Shown here in pieces: positions 49,816 to 63,700 of a stretch of DNA of 64,000 nt. How positions within the stretch are numbered: the stretch's first letter is position 1; each line of letters begins with the position of its first letter. The notes under the pieces were generated by a model, which did not search any database, was not told the DNA's origin, and was given only the letters and a program-made list of their open reading frames with translations. This DNA comes from Casuarius casuarius (taxonomy: Eukaryota; Chordata; Aves; Casuariiformes; Casuariidae), in the NCBI GenBank assembly GCA_003342895.1, contig PTFA01000407.1:159134-223133 (forward strand), written 5' to 3'. Made by a program: the position numbers and the translations under genes.

Positions 49816-52800
49816 CTTTTGTGCTTGCAATTCCTGTGCTAAAGTTGATGTCAGTGAACTCAAGCAAATAAAATTCACTTTTCTCCCTGTTGTATCTATT
49901 AATAAGGATGGGTGTCTATGTGCTCTACTGATGTGTCCGGATGGTGTAATTTTAGAGATAAGAACTGAAAGTGTCAGGAAACAACTTAATGTCGCAAGGC
50001 TAGAGACATTTTAAACTCTGAAGGCGGTTTAGTCCTCTCTCTTCCTATGAAGTCCCTAGTATAGGCCTGTCAGTGGAAGGCAGAAACCACACCTGTCCAA
50101 GAGGGTGGACACCACTCTGTTCTCCAGCATGGCAGGGCAGCAGGACAAAAAACATCAACTGATTTTTCTCCCTTCAAGAACTTGGACCCAGCAGCTGTAG
50201 GAGCAACATGCACAAGAGGCGATGCAGAGTGTGCAGGCAGCCTTTAAAATGCCCCTTGTCCTTGTTCCAGCCACCTCTTCTTGTCCCTTTCATATTCCCT
50301 TCTTGTGTTTCTTTTTCTTAGTTGCCCCACAACCAACATCTGGCCAGAAAAAACCCACCCAAAATAAATCAAACCAAACAAACAAAAAGAATGAATTATT
50401 TCTGGTGATGCTCTTGCTAATTGCCTGCCTGCCTCCCAGAGCAGATTCCTGCTCTGAGGAATTTATTGCTGTCATGCTCATAGCTGGAAGAAATCAGTGC
50501 TGTGTGCACAGTCTCTCTTGAATTGAGGTGGGATTGATGTAGATTCTTGTACTATGGTGCCAGTCATAACTCTTCAGGTTTGACTGCAACTTTTGACAAA
50601 GAACACATTTCCCAGAAGTTCAGCAACTTGTCTGAGTAACGTTAAATGACCCATGAGATCCAGCACTGACACATGGCTCTGTTGCCCCCGCTCCTTCCCC
50701 ATTACTCAGGCTATTCCAAATCTCAGCACAAGCACTGAAATCCCACAAAATGAAAGGTACAAAGCAGAAGTTCTGCTATTGTCCATAAATCTTCAAAATC
50801 AAAACTACCTCTGGATAAAAATGTGAGAGGTTGGTAAGTCTGGACTGAGAAAAGTTTTCAGCCACCAATGCTCTTCTCGGCATTCTCACCATTCCCCCTT
50901 CCTCGAACTGGGGTGCCTTTGAGAGGGGTGCTCTGCCCAGTTCCTCAGACCAGTAGCTTGAAAATTTCCCAAACACTGTTAACTTGAACTACCGTCATCT
51001 CAGTCTGTCTCTGCTTCTAGTCTGATTTTCCAGGATTCAAAGGCTGTGGTGAGATAATTCCTCCCCAGAGGTCAGCGTTTAGGGATAGACGAGGCAAGGA
51101 GGTGCTGGGGAGAACGGATAGTTGGTCACTTGTGCTAGAAAACCTTTCCACAAGCTTCACATTGAGGGAAGTAGATTCATGGCTTTGCCAGCATACTTGT
51201 ACCAGCCTTGCTCTTCTCATAGTCATCCGTTGATAAGAGCCAGCTGACATTCAGCCACTGCCTTCTCCGCTGCCACCCCAGCCCTACATCCTAGCGTGAA
51301 CTCGCCTGTGCTCCCCACTAGCTCTCCCCTGCCTGGGGAATGCCAGCACTGGTCAGGACCTTAGATTGTGCATATCTGATTTAGGAAAAAAAATCATATT
51401 GGACAGAATGCTAGGTTTTATCAGTGACCAGATCTCTGTTGCCCAGTGAGATCTAAAGATGAGCAAGCAAGGCCAAGCAGCTCTTCCTCTCTACTAATAT
51501 TTAAGAAACGGAATCATAACTGTTGCATCTTCACTTAGAAGAACTACTGCTAAACACAATTAGCTTTGCAAATCCTGGCTGTTTTCTAGACACTCCCAGG
51601 TTTACATCTTGAGTCAGAGATGAAGAAATTACAGGGGCCAGTCTTCTTCCTAGCCAGCAGCAATGCTCTACTAAGAAACACAGGGATGTTTCGTATGTCT
51701 TGCGGGCCAGCTGCAGGTCTCAGCATGGGATTGTGGCTGGCAAGAGCACATGGCTCACCTCCTTATTCCCTGATCATGCCTGCCCAAACTCAAGCCAGCT
51801 AATTACACCTATTTACATGAGAGAAAAACCACACTGGAGTTGCAAAGCTCAGAACAGGGAAGGGGCATTGCCAGCACATCCTTGCAAATTCCCAAAGCAA
51901 AAGTGATTGAGCAGACTTGGTGCCCAGTGCTCCAAAAAAATCAGTCCCGCACCTGAAAATCCATCCTGGCACGATCTCTTTATACTGGACATCTTCAGGA
52001 GTAAGCAGAGGGCTTTGGTGAAGAGGGCAAGCTGTGATCTGAGGAAATGCTAGGAGCTCATGCACCAGGTGGGAACCCACCACGTGTGCAAGGAGACCAG
52101 GCCCACGCACGGGCAAGCAGGGCGCAGCCAACACGCTACGACATGCTTGTGACCAACCCGTGGCCCCTCAGCTCCCTGCTGAGATCCCTGGTGAGCCAAC
52201 CAGCCGCTGCTCTCTGAGACAGCCAGTTTTGGGCAATTGCCTACTTAGTTACTACAAAGGACTGTCCAGATAAGTGGTTCTGGCTACCAGGTCATTTCTG
52301 TTTCTATGGGGAAAGATCTGAATAAGGGATTGTGAGAACTCACTCCATAAAATAGTTCCTTTTGCAGCATTTAATAAAGACTAAGAGTGCCGACTATTAT
52401 AGAGACTTAAGAGTATCCAGTGTGTAGAACCGACAGGACCGTGGCTCTAATTCCCACAGCGTCTCGGGAAAGGATAACATAATACACCTTAAGGCAGCAG
52501 AACTCCTCGCACTATATTTTTAAAGGAGGGGAAAGGAGGGAGGAGGCTTAAGGGCTTGTAAATATTTTAAGTGCTACACAACTGAATCACTTCCCCTCTC
52601 TGCCCATTCCCCCATGTGTACAGAAGAGATGTCAACTCCAATTTCTTTCGTAAGGCACCCCAAGAGTTATGATGAAAAGGACTAGACAAGAACTAGGTTT
52701 TTCTAACACTTATTTCCAGTTAAGATTTGAGTGTCACTGTAAGCAGTGGATACATTTCCATAGACAGGAGAGAGAAGGTAGGACCTGGAAACCTCCTCCC

Positions 52801-53075
52801 TGAGATTGATGAGCGTGCGAACATGAAGCTGTCCGGGCTTCAAGGCAGCATCCAGCATTTACAGTTAAGTTGGGGGCCAGGGACCATATGCGCCAACTCT
52901 GCACAGGATCTTGTGAGACAGCAAAAGGGATGCTAACTCCATGCTACCTCAAACACACTTGTGCCCAGCAACCAGAAAGATATAAAAAAACCAGCACTGA
53001 CTAAATTAACCAAATCAGACCAGCAAACCTGCTCCTCAAAAGAGCACAGCTTTTTTTTAATGCTTCTCCCATTGA

Positions 53076-53264
<189 letters not shown>

Positions 53265-54631
53265 TAAAATCCAATGACCACCACTGTTTGGGTTCAAAGA
53301 ACAGAGCAACTGGATACCCCACAGCACAAACAGGGTGTGTTTGCACAATCCAAGTATCTGGGAGGGAAAGCGAGGGAGGGGGGAAGACGTACTTCCCTGC
53401 TGTATGCCTATTGCACATGCGGTTGGTGCAGTAAGTAGATGTACACATGCAATTGCAGATGATGTATGGTTTGTGCCCCTAAGAAATGTAGACCTGGGGA
53501 CTCTGTTACAGCAGCCACACTCTCCCCTGCTCTGGCACTGACCTTTTGCACAGGTAGCAAAAAAATNTTCTGTTGACCTAAGGACAGCCTAGACAGAGGT
53601 ACTGACAGACCTGGGGAAACAGTGAGAACGTGTCCTATCCTGTGTGTTGTGTGTGTGCTGGAGACAGGCTGCAAAAAGAAATGTCTTGAGGAAAAGTCTT
53701 GCTGCTGCTCAAATCCCTTCCACCAGCCTGCTAATATAGGAAAGCTTTTAGGATTAACTTCACTTTTGCGGGGGCTTGGCTGGCTTTTACTCACACATCC
53801 CCCATTCAAGCATGCCCACAGACAGCAATTTTGCTTGCAAACAAGCAGATGTATTACTTCAGCAAGATTCTTGTGAGCAGGGCCTTAGGTAGCAGCTTTA
53901 GTGTGCGTCTGCCAGGGTAACTATCCTGCCTAGCAGCCTTCTCACNCTACGCACCTAGGCCAGCCTGCTTTTACAGCTGCTGCTCTGGGGTTGTCTCAGC
54001 CATTCTGCACCTTTCCTTTTCACATTTCTGGCTCAGAGCAAGCCCTAGAGCAGTCGAGGCCTCTCTTTTTGCATATTCCTGGACAGAAGAAACAAACTAC
54101 CTTGTTTCGCTGGCAATAAATTTCAGATTAAAATCCTGATAAATGCAAAGTCCTATAGCCACTGGGTTTATCATGACTATTTTTAGGCAGCTATTAAATG
54201 ACAGATGTACAACATACCAGAAACTCCTTATCTAACAGTTGATAATAAAAGCATCCAGTGGAAAGGATGCCAAAATCCTGCTGTGGTGTTACTGTATAAA
54301 GAGGTAACTTGCTTCTCCCAGTCAAAGGGCCATTTTGATTTCTTTGCATCTAGGGATTTTTCCCACAGGAACTCTAAATCCTGGAGACATTTCTATCCAA
54401 AATGTAGAGATGATACAATAATGGAGTTCTTGTGAGCTTGCCGAGAACTAACGCTGATGGCTTTAGAACTGAATACATTAATCTGTTGATTACTCAGTGA
54501 CTCAGCTCTTAGCGAGGCAACATATCTTGTCTCAGCTAAAAACCTATGCCCAGGAAAACAGAAACAAATCATTCTCCACATCTGATAAATAGTCTGCAGC
54601 AGACAGCTTTAAAATGTAAAATTTCCGTGTC

Positions 54632-54645
54632 TTTTTTTTTTTTTT
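54632..54645 (+). repeat. Poly-T run (14)
   Basis: Fourteen consecutive T after cgtgtc, about 190 bases left of a CR1 fragment. No link between them is evident. Confidence 0.85.
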
Positions 54646-54830
54646 GGTGCCTGAAGTCCTAGTTCTAGGAGGGAAGCTCAGGACTGCTTTAGCACCAGGC
54701 CTGGCAAAGTATCCTGGGGCAGGAGAAGTGCTGTAATTACAACTGCCAGGTATGAGCGATGGAGCAGTGGCCTGCATGAAATGTTACACCCATTCATATT
54801 CCTATGGAAAAGATGCCAAACTTCCCTAGG

Positions 54831-55080
54831 ATCATAGGATAATTCAGGTTGGAAGGGACCTCAGGAGGTCTCTAGCTCAACCTCCTGCTTAAAGCAAGTC
54901 AGACCTGGTTGCTCAGGGCTTTATCCAGCACGGTCTTGAGAACCTCCAAGGATGGAGACTGCACAGGCTCTCTGGGCAGCCTGCTCCACTGGTTTACTGT
55001 CCTCACNATGACAAGATTTCTCCTTACATCCAGTGTGAACCACTCTTGTTTCAATACATGCCTTAGGGCAGTAGGGATCC
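54831..55080 (-). mobile_element. CR1 LINE 3' end fragment (antisense)
   Basis: Clear antisense CR1: atcataggataattcagg, ttggaagggacctcaggagg, caacctcctgcttaaagc, ttgctcagggctttatcc, gaacctccaaggatggagac, ctctgggcagcctgctccac and atgacaagatttctccttac. It is less divergent than the other copies. It lies about 1.6 kb downstream of the GNAO1 exon, in the opposite direction to the gene. It includes one N at 55007. Confidence 0.93.
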
Positions 55081-56984
55081 TGAGTTGCCTTTCCAAGTGA
55101 AAAAGTTAGATTAAGTTCTCACCAGTCTAGTTTCCCTAAGGTATTTACTCCCGGAGGGATGACTCCTGTCTTAGTGGTACGGTGCTGACTGCATACAGAC
55201 AGGCAAGCTTACCAGGCTGCAACAAACCACTAAAATCAAACAGTCCAGGAGGGGATGATTCAGAGCATCTTCTCTCTTTGTGGATGTAACATGATTCCTT
55301 CATCCAACAGTAGAAAGAGGGGAAAGAAACCAAATCTCTCAGGCCTTGGTCTTCCACTTGCTCCTTTCTCTTAGCTCTCCTCCCCAGAAAGTTGGTGGTA
55401 TTAATACATAATAGTATTTATTTTAATCTTACNAAGAACTGTATAGTTTCTGCTATTATTAATACACGGCTGCTATAAAGAGAGGCCATTAAACAGGCGA
55501 TTTGTTGAGTATTATGGTATGTGGTTCATCCCTTTTCAGGCAAAGCTTTTCTNTTTTAAAAGTCATTCCACAGCCAAGGGTTTCCAATGCAAATCTTTTT
55601 GTGGGGGATTTTCCCCTACTCATCACTTAAGCCCCAAGAGGACAGGCCTCAGGAAAGCGGAGCTAGGACTGTGGCTGCTCCAAACTCGATTTGGCAGCAG
55701 GGAAGGAAAGGTCATGGGCCTGCGTTGTTACAGCTTGCCCCCAAGACTTCATGGGAGATGCATCTCCCCCTCCATTTCTTCAGAACAGGAGCCTGACAGT
55801 GTTCTCAGCCAGAAGCAAAAGCTCACCCTCCTCTATTTAATAAATGTGAATGAGATGATTGGTGCTTTTGCTACTGAGATTTAAAAAAAAAAAAATCCTC
55901 TCATTCTTCTCATTTTTCTCCTGCCAGTAATCATCCCTCCAGCATTTAGTCTAATGGAAGTGAAAGGTTAGAGGAAGAGTCCTAACAAAATCTCTTAGCT
56001 TTTGTCAGTCAAAGTGAGATCAACATAGGAAATGAGCTAAAAAAAACAATAAATCATTAAGTCACAAAAAGGAGATGTTCCAGGTCTCCCTGACCCTCTC
56101 TGCTGATAAGGAGCTCTCCCTAGTTTAAGGACAAAACAGTCTGTGTATAGGATTTCAGTTTTATATACTCTCGTTGCTCAGGGGAACAGGTTTCCTTTAG
56201 GCTGGTCTGTGCCTGGCCCATGAAAGGTTCATGGCTGCGAGCAACAGCCAGGTCATTTTCTCTCCTTCAGTACCATGAGACAGGAGAANATCCTGCCATC
56301 CAATATCATGTTACCACCAGAGCACAGCCCAAAAGGTTAGCCTAAAACTGAAAAACCTGTTCAAATGTAATGTCATGAATCCCTCAACACAGTGCAGAAA
56401 AAAAACAGCCATTGACAAGAGGAACCCAGATGAAGGAAGAGCATTATCTGTAGATGTTCCTCACCTTTGGGGCTCTTAGTGCCCTAGTTCAGGCCCTCCT
56501 GACTAGCAAAGAGCAAGAGATCACACGAAGGAAGNGGGGCAGCTTCTTGGTCTTGCATTTCTACTCCAATCCCTCTGGCTGGCCTATAGTGCACTGCTTG
56601 TCCTGACCTTTCTAATCCGATTAGCAGACAGGAAAGAGTCAGGCCATAACATACAGCCTCTGCATTGAATAGATCTCTGAAGTGCAAATTTATTATTAAA
56701 ATAAACAAAAAACAACTCCTTGCTGATACGCTCCCCATGTATCCAAGCAGAGTAAAAGGGAAATGCAGGTTTAGAGTCAGGAATCAAAAACTCACACAAG
56801 CGTTTCAATCTGATCAAGAACAGCAGACANGAAAGTGATGGATTTTCATCTGTTCAGAGAGACAGGTCTGAAGTCCAACTTTAGAAATCCCAGCTATAAG
56901 GCAGGTATAGTCTCTTGCCACAGAAGGTCAGTGCTGGCTTCAGAAGCTGCTAGGAAAAACAGCCGCACAGTCCCGCTGAGGGGA

Positions 56985-57135
56985 GAAACGCCAGAGCTGC
57001 GGCCACGCTCGGGGGGCCGGGGCCGTCCGCAGCTCGGAGCGATGCAGAGCTGCAGGGAGCCCACCCACGCTAGCACCCGGCCGTGCCGTGCCGTGCCGGC
57101 TGGCCCCCGCAAACGCACTCGCACCAACACACGTA
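56985..57135. promoter_or_regulatory. CpG-rich patch with (CCGTG)3
   Basis: Dense CpG around acgctcggggggccggggcc and ccgtccgcagctcggagcg, with three exact CCGTG units at 57081-57095. It lies 3.7 kb after exon 3 in intron 3. No exon or promoter element beyond CpG density is recognised. Confidence 0.4.
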
Positions 57136-57594
57136 CGAGGTTGGAATAATTCCTTTGCGTATTTGGGTGTCCTGCTCCTCGTTTTTCAGGCAAGGAAAGT
57201 AAGGGAATAAGAACAGCTGTAGAGTGTGCTCAGGATGGCACAAAACAGGCATAGATAGGGTGGCTGAAAATTTTTCAGTAATTATTTGACAGAGAATCCC
57301 AGTACCAGTCACATGGATCAGATAAATGCCCGAGGTAGCAGGTTTCACAGGTCCAGGGTACAATTTCTAGGGAANGTCATTCAAGTTGAACCATTTTCCC
57401 AATAGGAGTCTGGAAATGTCTCCACTTCCCCTACGAAAGCAAATACTAAGAACTGGTTAAGGTGTTAAAAATGTTTGATACGGCATATTTTCCCTTCAGG
57501 CTTTGTGGCAAAGCATGCCTGCAGCAGCCTTACGTGCTGACTTATACAAAGCACAGCTCCTGAACTGTGACCTATACCAAGACGCATTCGTGAC

Positions 57595-57685
57595 ATTTTA
57601 AAATACTGGTTAGTAATATTAAAAAAGCAGTAGTTAAATTTTAATCTGTTTGATCCGTTTAATGTAATTAAACAACCCACGAGCG
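57595..57685. promoter_or_regulatory. Possible AT-rich regulatory element
   Basis: Contains ggttagtaatattaaaaaag, cagtagttaaattttaatc and ccgtttaatgtaattaaac, with no repeat or open frame. A weak CpG cluster (gcgcgcgcggcctcg) follows at about 57750. Confidence 0.25.
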
Positions 57686-60614
57686 CCTGCTGGCACAGGG
57701 GGCTACGTGCACTGGAATTGCGGATATCTGCTCTCAAACAAGCGGCTCAGCGCGCGCGGCCTCGTGTCCCGAGCCCTGGCCCCTCGACACACCAAAAGCG
57801 CTTTGAGGAGCCTGCCCTCTTCCTCTCGCTCCTGCTAGGCGGTGGCAGGACCGGGGGACACAGCACTCGGCCACTTTCAAGTGTTGTCTTCTCGCCATTC
57901 GAATGGAGCAGTGTGTGGGAGAGGCCCTCTTTCATAAGACCTGCTCATATTTAACTGGCTTTTTTTTTTACTTGTCAGCTCAAGATATTTGTGGATTTTA
58001 TTGCATTTCAGGCAGATGTCTGCTTAGACCAGCTGTCTCCTACTGCATTTTGCTAAATGAAGTTTTCTGAGAAATGCAAAAAAGCTGCTAATATCTTTGG
58101 GCAGACTACAGAGCGGCGGCACCAGCGAGGGAGGGCAGACAAAGCTCGGGTGAATCAGGTGCCACAGGCTGGTGGGAAGCCTCCTTTTGCTGATTTGTAG
58201 CTAACAGGGTGATCTGGGGAACGGGTGCAGGATACCTGGATGTCCATCACTGCAGCGAGGACACAGCCAGCCCTTGCAATATTTGTCTGCTGTTGTAAGC
58301 GACGGACACTCAAGCATGCTGAAGCATAACCAAGGGCTGCTGTTGCACGGGAGCAGGATAAAAGAGAAAAGATCATAACAGCGCATTAGCTACTCTATTA
58401 ATTTTGCTGGGTGGCCTGCATTTGTCTGGGTGTCCAGCAGCAGCTGAAGTCTGCTTGATGCCCTCAAGCAATAGCCACAGTAGGCATATGGCCATCCCTG
58501 CTACGCTGGCTCTGCTGTGTTCATCGTTGGAAAAGCACCAAATACTTCAGCCCACCTTTCACTAAGACATAACGATCTGTCAGTTCTTTCCATTAAGACC
58601 AAAGCAGTCTTTACTGTTCATCCCCCTCATCCCTCCATTCCGACCTGATGAGGTGCATCTCAGTTACCATCATTCACTGGTTTTGACCAATGGAGACAGA
58701 TAAAAGGCAGGGCATTTCTTGGGAGGTGAGAAAAATTAAACGAAAAGGAAAGCACTTGTTATTTTCACAGCCTGCCTTGTTGCCGGGGAGATGGTTGGCT
58801 CATTCAAGAAAGACTTGTTGTTGCTGGCTGAGATGGCCAATGCTTTGGGAATTATTGCTGCAAAACAAGGGTGGAAGAGAAAGAATGAACACGAATAAGG
58901 GCAGCCCGAAAGAAGCTCTGCTTGCATGGCAGGTGACCCAAGAGCCCTGCCGCGCCGCTTCTGGAGTCTCACTAACCAAAAGCTCCATCTTCCACACTCC
59001 ACTATTGTATTTTCCCCCTTTGACACCTTCTAATCCCTTGAGTCCCTGAAAATGCAAAATCTTTCCCTAGTAAATAATCACAGTAAAGTAACAGCAGAGT
59101 ATGAAGACGCTTTATGATAACCTTTTGAGGCAACTAAGAGAGCCTGAAACAATCTAGTTCCATGCCTCCNTTCTACCTCGCGTTGTGAGTCAACCACACA
59201 TCACCAGGAGACATCGCAGCCGGTTCAGCTGAGACACAGGGCAGGACCCAGGAGAGCTTGCTTTGCTGCAGCAGCAACAGCACATCTTGGCTCCGCACTG
59301 CTGACAAAGCTGGAATTGTTATCAAGTCAGTAATATATGATGATTTTCCTTTAGCAGAAAAGATCTCCCCAGTACCAGTGCCTGTTTCTATGTAGTCACG
59401 CTACTGATAAAGCAAGCATTTAGAATGGAGACAAAATAAGTTTATATCACGGCTATAAATGCATCATGGGGTGCTCTTGCAGACAGAATTGGGCCTAAAA
59501 GAGCCATCCAGTTAAATAAGCAGGCTGTAGAGATGGAAGCTACCAAGTCTTCATCATGAAGAGTTTTTCTTAGGTTAAGTTTGTCAATCTGTCCTCCTTT
59601 TGAACCTAGGTATTTACAATAGAAAAAGGACAATTCATTTAGGGCTAAAACGTGATCTTAGAACTAGCATCCTGCAGATTACAACTATTTGTAGGACACA
59701 AATAGTAGTGATAAACCCAGTAACCCAGTCTTGTACAAATACGTACTGATGCTTGGGAGGAAGAAGAAATTGAGTTTGTGAAGGAGGGAGATGATATCAG
59801 CTCTGGGGAAAAGGGAAGGACAGGGACCCAAGTAGAAATAGCCTAGAAAATTTAATAGCAATGACAACAGCTAGATGCTCTAGACAAGCAATTGAATTTC
59901 ACAGAAACCACTTCACACAGAAGCAATATCAACTAACCCTTCTTCCAACAGAAGACTATCAACCACCAACAGACCTCTAAAAACCAAACTTTTCTTTTGC
60001 CTTCACTTCCCCAGGGTGGCCTAACATATCCATTTTCAGTTGAAATTCCCAAAGAGGGGAAAAAAGGCCTTGTGAAANGGAGCTAGGAAGGAAATGAGGG
60101 AGTGTGGGTGGCAGCAACGTAGCAAGTTAGAAACGTGTATCATTTGGAACAGTGCTCTCTGCAAAATGCCACCTTGTTGAGCGCTTGATGTGCCAGTGTG
60201 ATGTTTTTCAAGTTGGTCTTGCTTCATGATAATATCTATTGTGCTGTCATGGCAACATTTTAATCTTCACTTAGAAGTAAACATTGGGTCAGCTTTTTGG
60301 ATTCTGTCTGAACCTGTGGGCTGGTGCAGAGTAGTGGTGAANGGGCAGCAGTCAGGAAACGGGATGTGTGATAGAAAATCACTTGTTCTACCAGCTCCTC
60401 TGCACAGTCAGAAACCCTGTCTTAAACACCTCTCTAGGGGAGAGGAAAAAAAAAAGTATTTTGATACCCTTCAACATCGTTTCTAAGTGAGCCAGATGAG
60501 AATAAGTGATGCAATCACACTTCAAAATGCCATTCAGATCTGCTTCTTTGGCAAATGCGTGGCATCAGCCAGGCACTGTACATTGGTGATTTGTTTTCCA
60601 TGCTACCTTCCCAA

Positions 60615-60715
60615 TTCAGATTAGGTTTATAGCTCGTACTGTAAAACCAGTGGCCAGAACAGATGCCAATGAAAATTAGCCTTTTAATTTTCATTTGAAC
60701 AACAGAGGAGGGAAC
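60615..60715. promoter_or_regulatory. Possible conserved non-coding element
   Basis: Contains ttcagattaggtttatagc, gatgccaatgaaaattagcc and ttttaattttcatttg. Non-repetitive and not coding. Texture-only call. Confidence 0.2.
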
Positions 60716-63700
60716 GATATGTCTCGGGGGATCATTGATAAGAAAGACTCCACAGTCATCTAGCTATGACTCTAGCTCTAGATTGAATCTAATCACATCT
60801 TGCATCACCTAAAGAAAGTCCTAGAGAAGACAGTGCCTGACTTCTCAGAGATGCACAGCAAGAGGACAAACAGCAACAGTCTCCAATGCCAGGAAAGGGA
60901 ATTTGACTGGACATGGCTTAGACTCTGTGCTTTCCCTCTCCTTTGCATGCCAGAACAGAAAGTAACCCTCTCGAAGGGCTACAGCCCAACCGCAGACACA
61001 TTAGCAGCGGGGACGGGACTGCACTGCCTCACAGCCGCTCTCCACAGCCCCAGCCTTACACAGCACAGCAGGAGCAGACTGCCGTCCGCCCTCTGCGCGG
61101 ACCCCTTCATCCCCACACAGCAAAGTCCAGCAAGACTGCACTGAATCAGCAGCTCAGCCTATGGCCTCTGTATCCAGAGGGAAAAGTGGGGAGGCAACAT
61201 AGTGGAAACCAGGACAAGCTGAATATAACAGGCCACGTTCAGGGACTAATGGGAAGAACTGGTGAAGGCAATATCTGACTCCTTACTGAGCACAAACCCC
61301 ATACACAACTCAGCATCACCCTCTTCTCCAGGTTTTTGCCTTGTCTTTTGCTAGGCACCCAGGGTCCTGTCCTTTCAGAGGTGTTCCTTGCCCCCAAACA
61401 CCTTAAACTGCAGTGCAGCCACAGGCCGGATCCTCAGAAGCGTGAAGCACTGCAAACAGGCTTTCCTGTGGGGTGACAACATGCGTGGGGCTCCTAACAC
61501 TGAACTGGTTTCAGACTCTTGTCCTGGCAGAGCTCAGGGTGCTAGTTTCAGCCCGAAAGACCTTCAGTTGGGTGGGGGCTCCATCACATCCAAAGCCCTA
61601 AGACCCCCCTGCTCTGATCCACCTTGGAGTAACACATAACCTAGCATACCTTTACTGAGTTGAGAGCAGGTTGCTGTGAGGATGGTTTCTAGGAGAATTC
61701 TTTGACTCAGGAATTCATTTGCCTCTAGTTTTCTAGGACCCCAAACCCTCTCAACCTAAGCTCACAGCAAAACCCATTCTCTTCTTGCACACATCATTAT
61801 CTGAGTGATTATTGGAAATCAGTGAGAAGACATTAGCAGGGATTNAGACCAAGCCATTGCGGATTAGGAGCAACCAGGCAGAGGTTTTGAAGACCAAAGG
61901 ACTATTTAGACCAGCCCTTTGGGCATTAAAAGTGTGAAGGGACAAGAGCAACCCGAGGATATTTTGTGGGGGAAAATATGTGAAAGTGAAAATAGGAAAT
62001 GGCCCCAAAGGTGACTTTTTAATGATGGGTAGCCACCAGGAAAAAACAGTCAGATAAAGTCATCTGGCATTGCTTGCTCCCTCGCTGGTAGAAAGCACAA
62101 CCTCTTCAATCCATCTTTAGAGCTCTTTCTAGTGCATCTGCTTTCAGATGCCAAATTTCAGGCTTGATTTTGGCATAGTGCAGAATACAAGTCCTCCAAA
62201 GGGTACATTTGAAAAGGATCTCCACACCCCCCAAAGCTACACAACATCCCTCTTCACCTGTGAAATGCAGACCCCTGGCTAAAGAGGGATTACTCTTTCC
62301 TATTTCTTGCTTACAAGCTCTCTTTGCACTGACAGTGTGATGGCTTTTTTCCTCCACAAGCTTTGTGTTTGATATGGTTTTTTTGGATGATGCAGGGAGT
62401 ATTTTTAGTCTGAAAAGAAAAAAGCTGTTCCCTTGGAAGGGCTGCCTGCCTCCCCTTGTGAGATTTGTTATTCAAATGCAGCTGCAGTTAGCACTGCCAC
62501 CNAGGTTTTGCAAAAGGGGCACGCGCACTGGTGGCACAGAGCGGAGTGAAGAAGCCACAGGATGGTGGCATCAGCACTGAGTTAGTGGGAGGTGTGGTGC
62601 TGCTTTCCACCACCGCAAGGCACTGCTGGGAGATGACTCCTCTGGAAGCCCCTGGAAAGTGCTAGAATAGGACAACACAAAAGGATGAACCATTCAAAAA
62701 AGATATGGGAGAATGGCAAAAAAGCACTGACAGAGCAGAGCCCATGGGAGGGTGCAAACAGGCATCCATACAGGTCCTGGAGGCAGGTATCCCCCAGGAA
62801 CCTCCTCCGAGGGCCTGACAGTGCTGAGATTGCAGCAGGGGAGGCCACAGCTTGTGGGAGTCGTGTGCATATTTGAGGGTTCAGAGCTGCTATGGGATAA
62901 GTTGAAGTATTTCCTTGCATGGTTTCTCTTGGTGCTGGGGCAAACTGGGCCTTCACAGCCCTGTGCTCTAATGGGAAATGGGCAAGGCAGAGAGAGAGCA
63001 TGCTGGTGCCCTCTTAGTCAGGAGAAGGTGCTGAGGCTATGAGAAATCACTTCTGCTTTGAGCCCTGCTCTCAGAACACGTTCACCAATGCAAATGTCAA
63101 AATCCACTGGAAAAAAAAAAATCACTTAGACTCATGCTTTCCAGCTGCAGCAGCTCTTGGCAAGGAGCACTTGCTAGTCTGGACCAGGGGGATGCAGATC
63201 AGAGAGGGTCTCGCTCCAGGAGGCAAGGTGCTGGGCAGACCTATCGGAAGAAAGCCAGCCAGTGCTGCCCTTCTGCTGCAGCAAGGTTTGGGTACAGGCA
63301 CATTACAGCTGTTTCAGGCCACCAAGGCAGGTTTTGCCCCATGCACCCCATCCACCATGGCTCTGCACAGCTGCTCCCAGCACAGCAAACACCAGCAGCC
63401 TTGTCCTGGGAAGCAGCTGGGCTCCTGCTCGTGTCTGCAAACAGTGAACAGCATGTTTGTTCTTCTCTAGAAGGTTTCTGTCCAGAAAAGGATTGAGGCA
63501 CATCAGCCAGAATAAAAAATACAGCTAGCTATTTTATGAACTGGGCAACTGAGGCAGTAAGGTTAAAGACACCACACTAGGAGCTTCAAAGATGCCCATG
63601 TTTCTGACATATGGATGATCAGACACTTGCTAAAATCCTTCCAGAAAGTCAACATTTGAGGCTCAGGCTCAGATTGCATCTAGCTACAGCATCCCCCTGC

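Noticed and set aside
49385..50014. 209-codon + frame
   Set aside because: A large part of it is an antisense CR1 fragment (49498-49815), so the frame is a by-product of repeat sequence.
50540..50680. Possible third MIR copy
   Set aside because: Only a vague resemblance around cagcaacttgtctgag; the diagnostic GAAACTGAGGC core is missing.
53408..53809. 133-codon minus-strand frame just after the exon
   Set aside because: Intronic, contains an N, no recognisable protein, and opposite to the gene.
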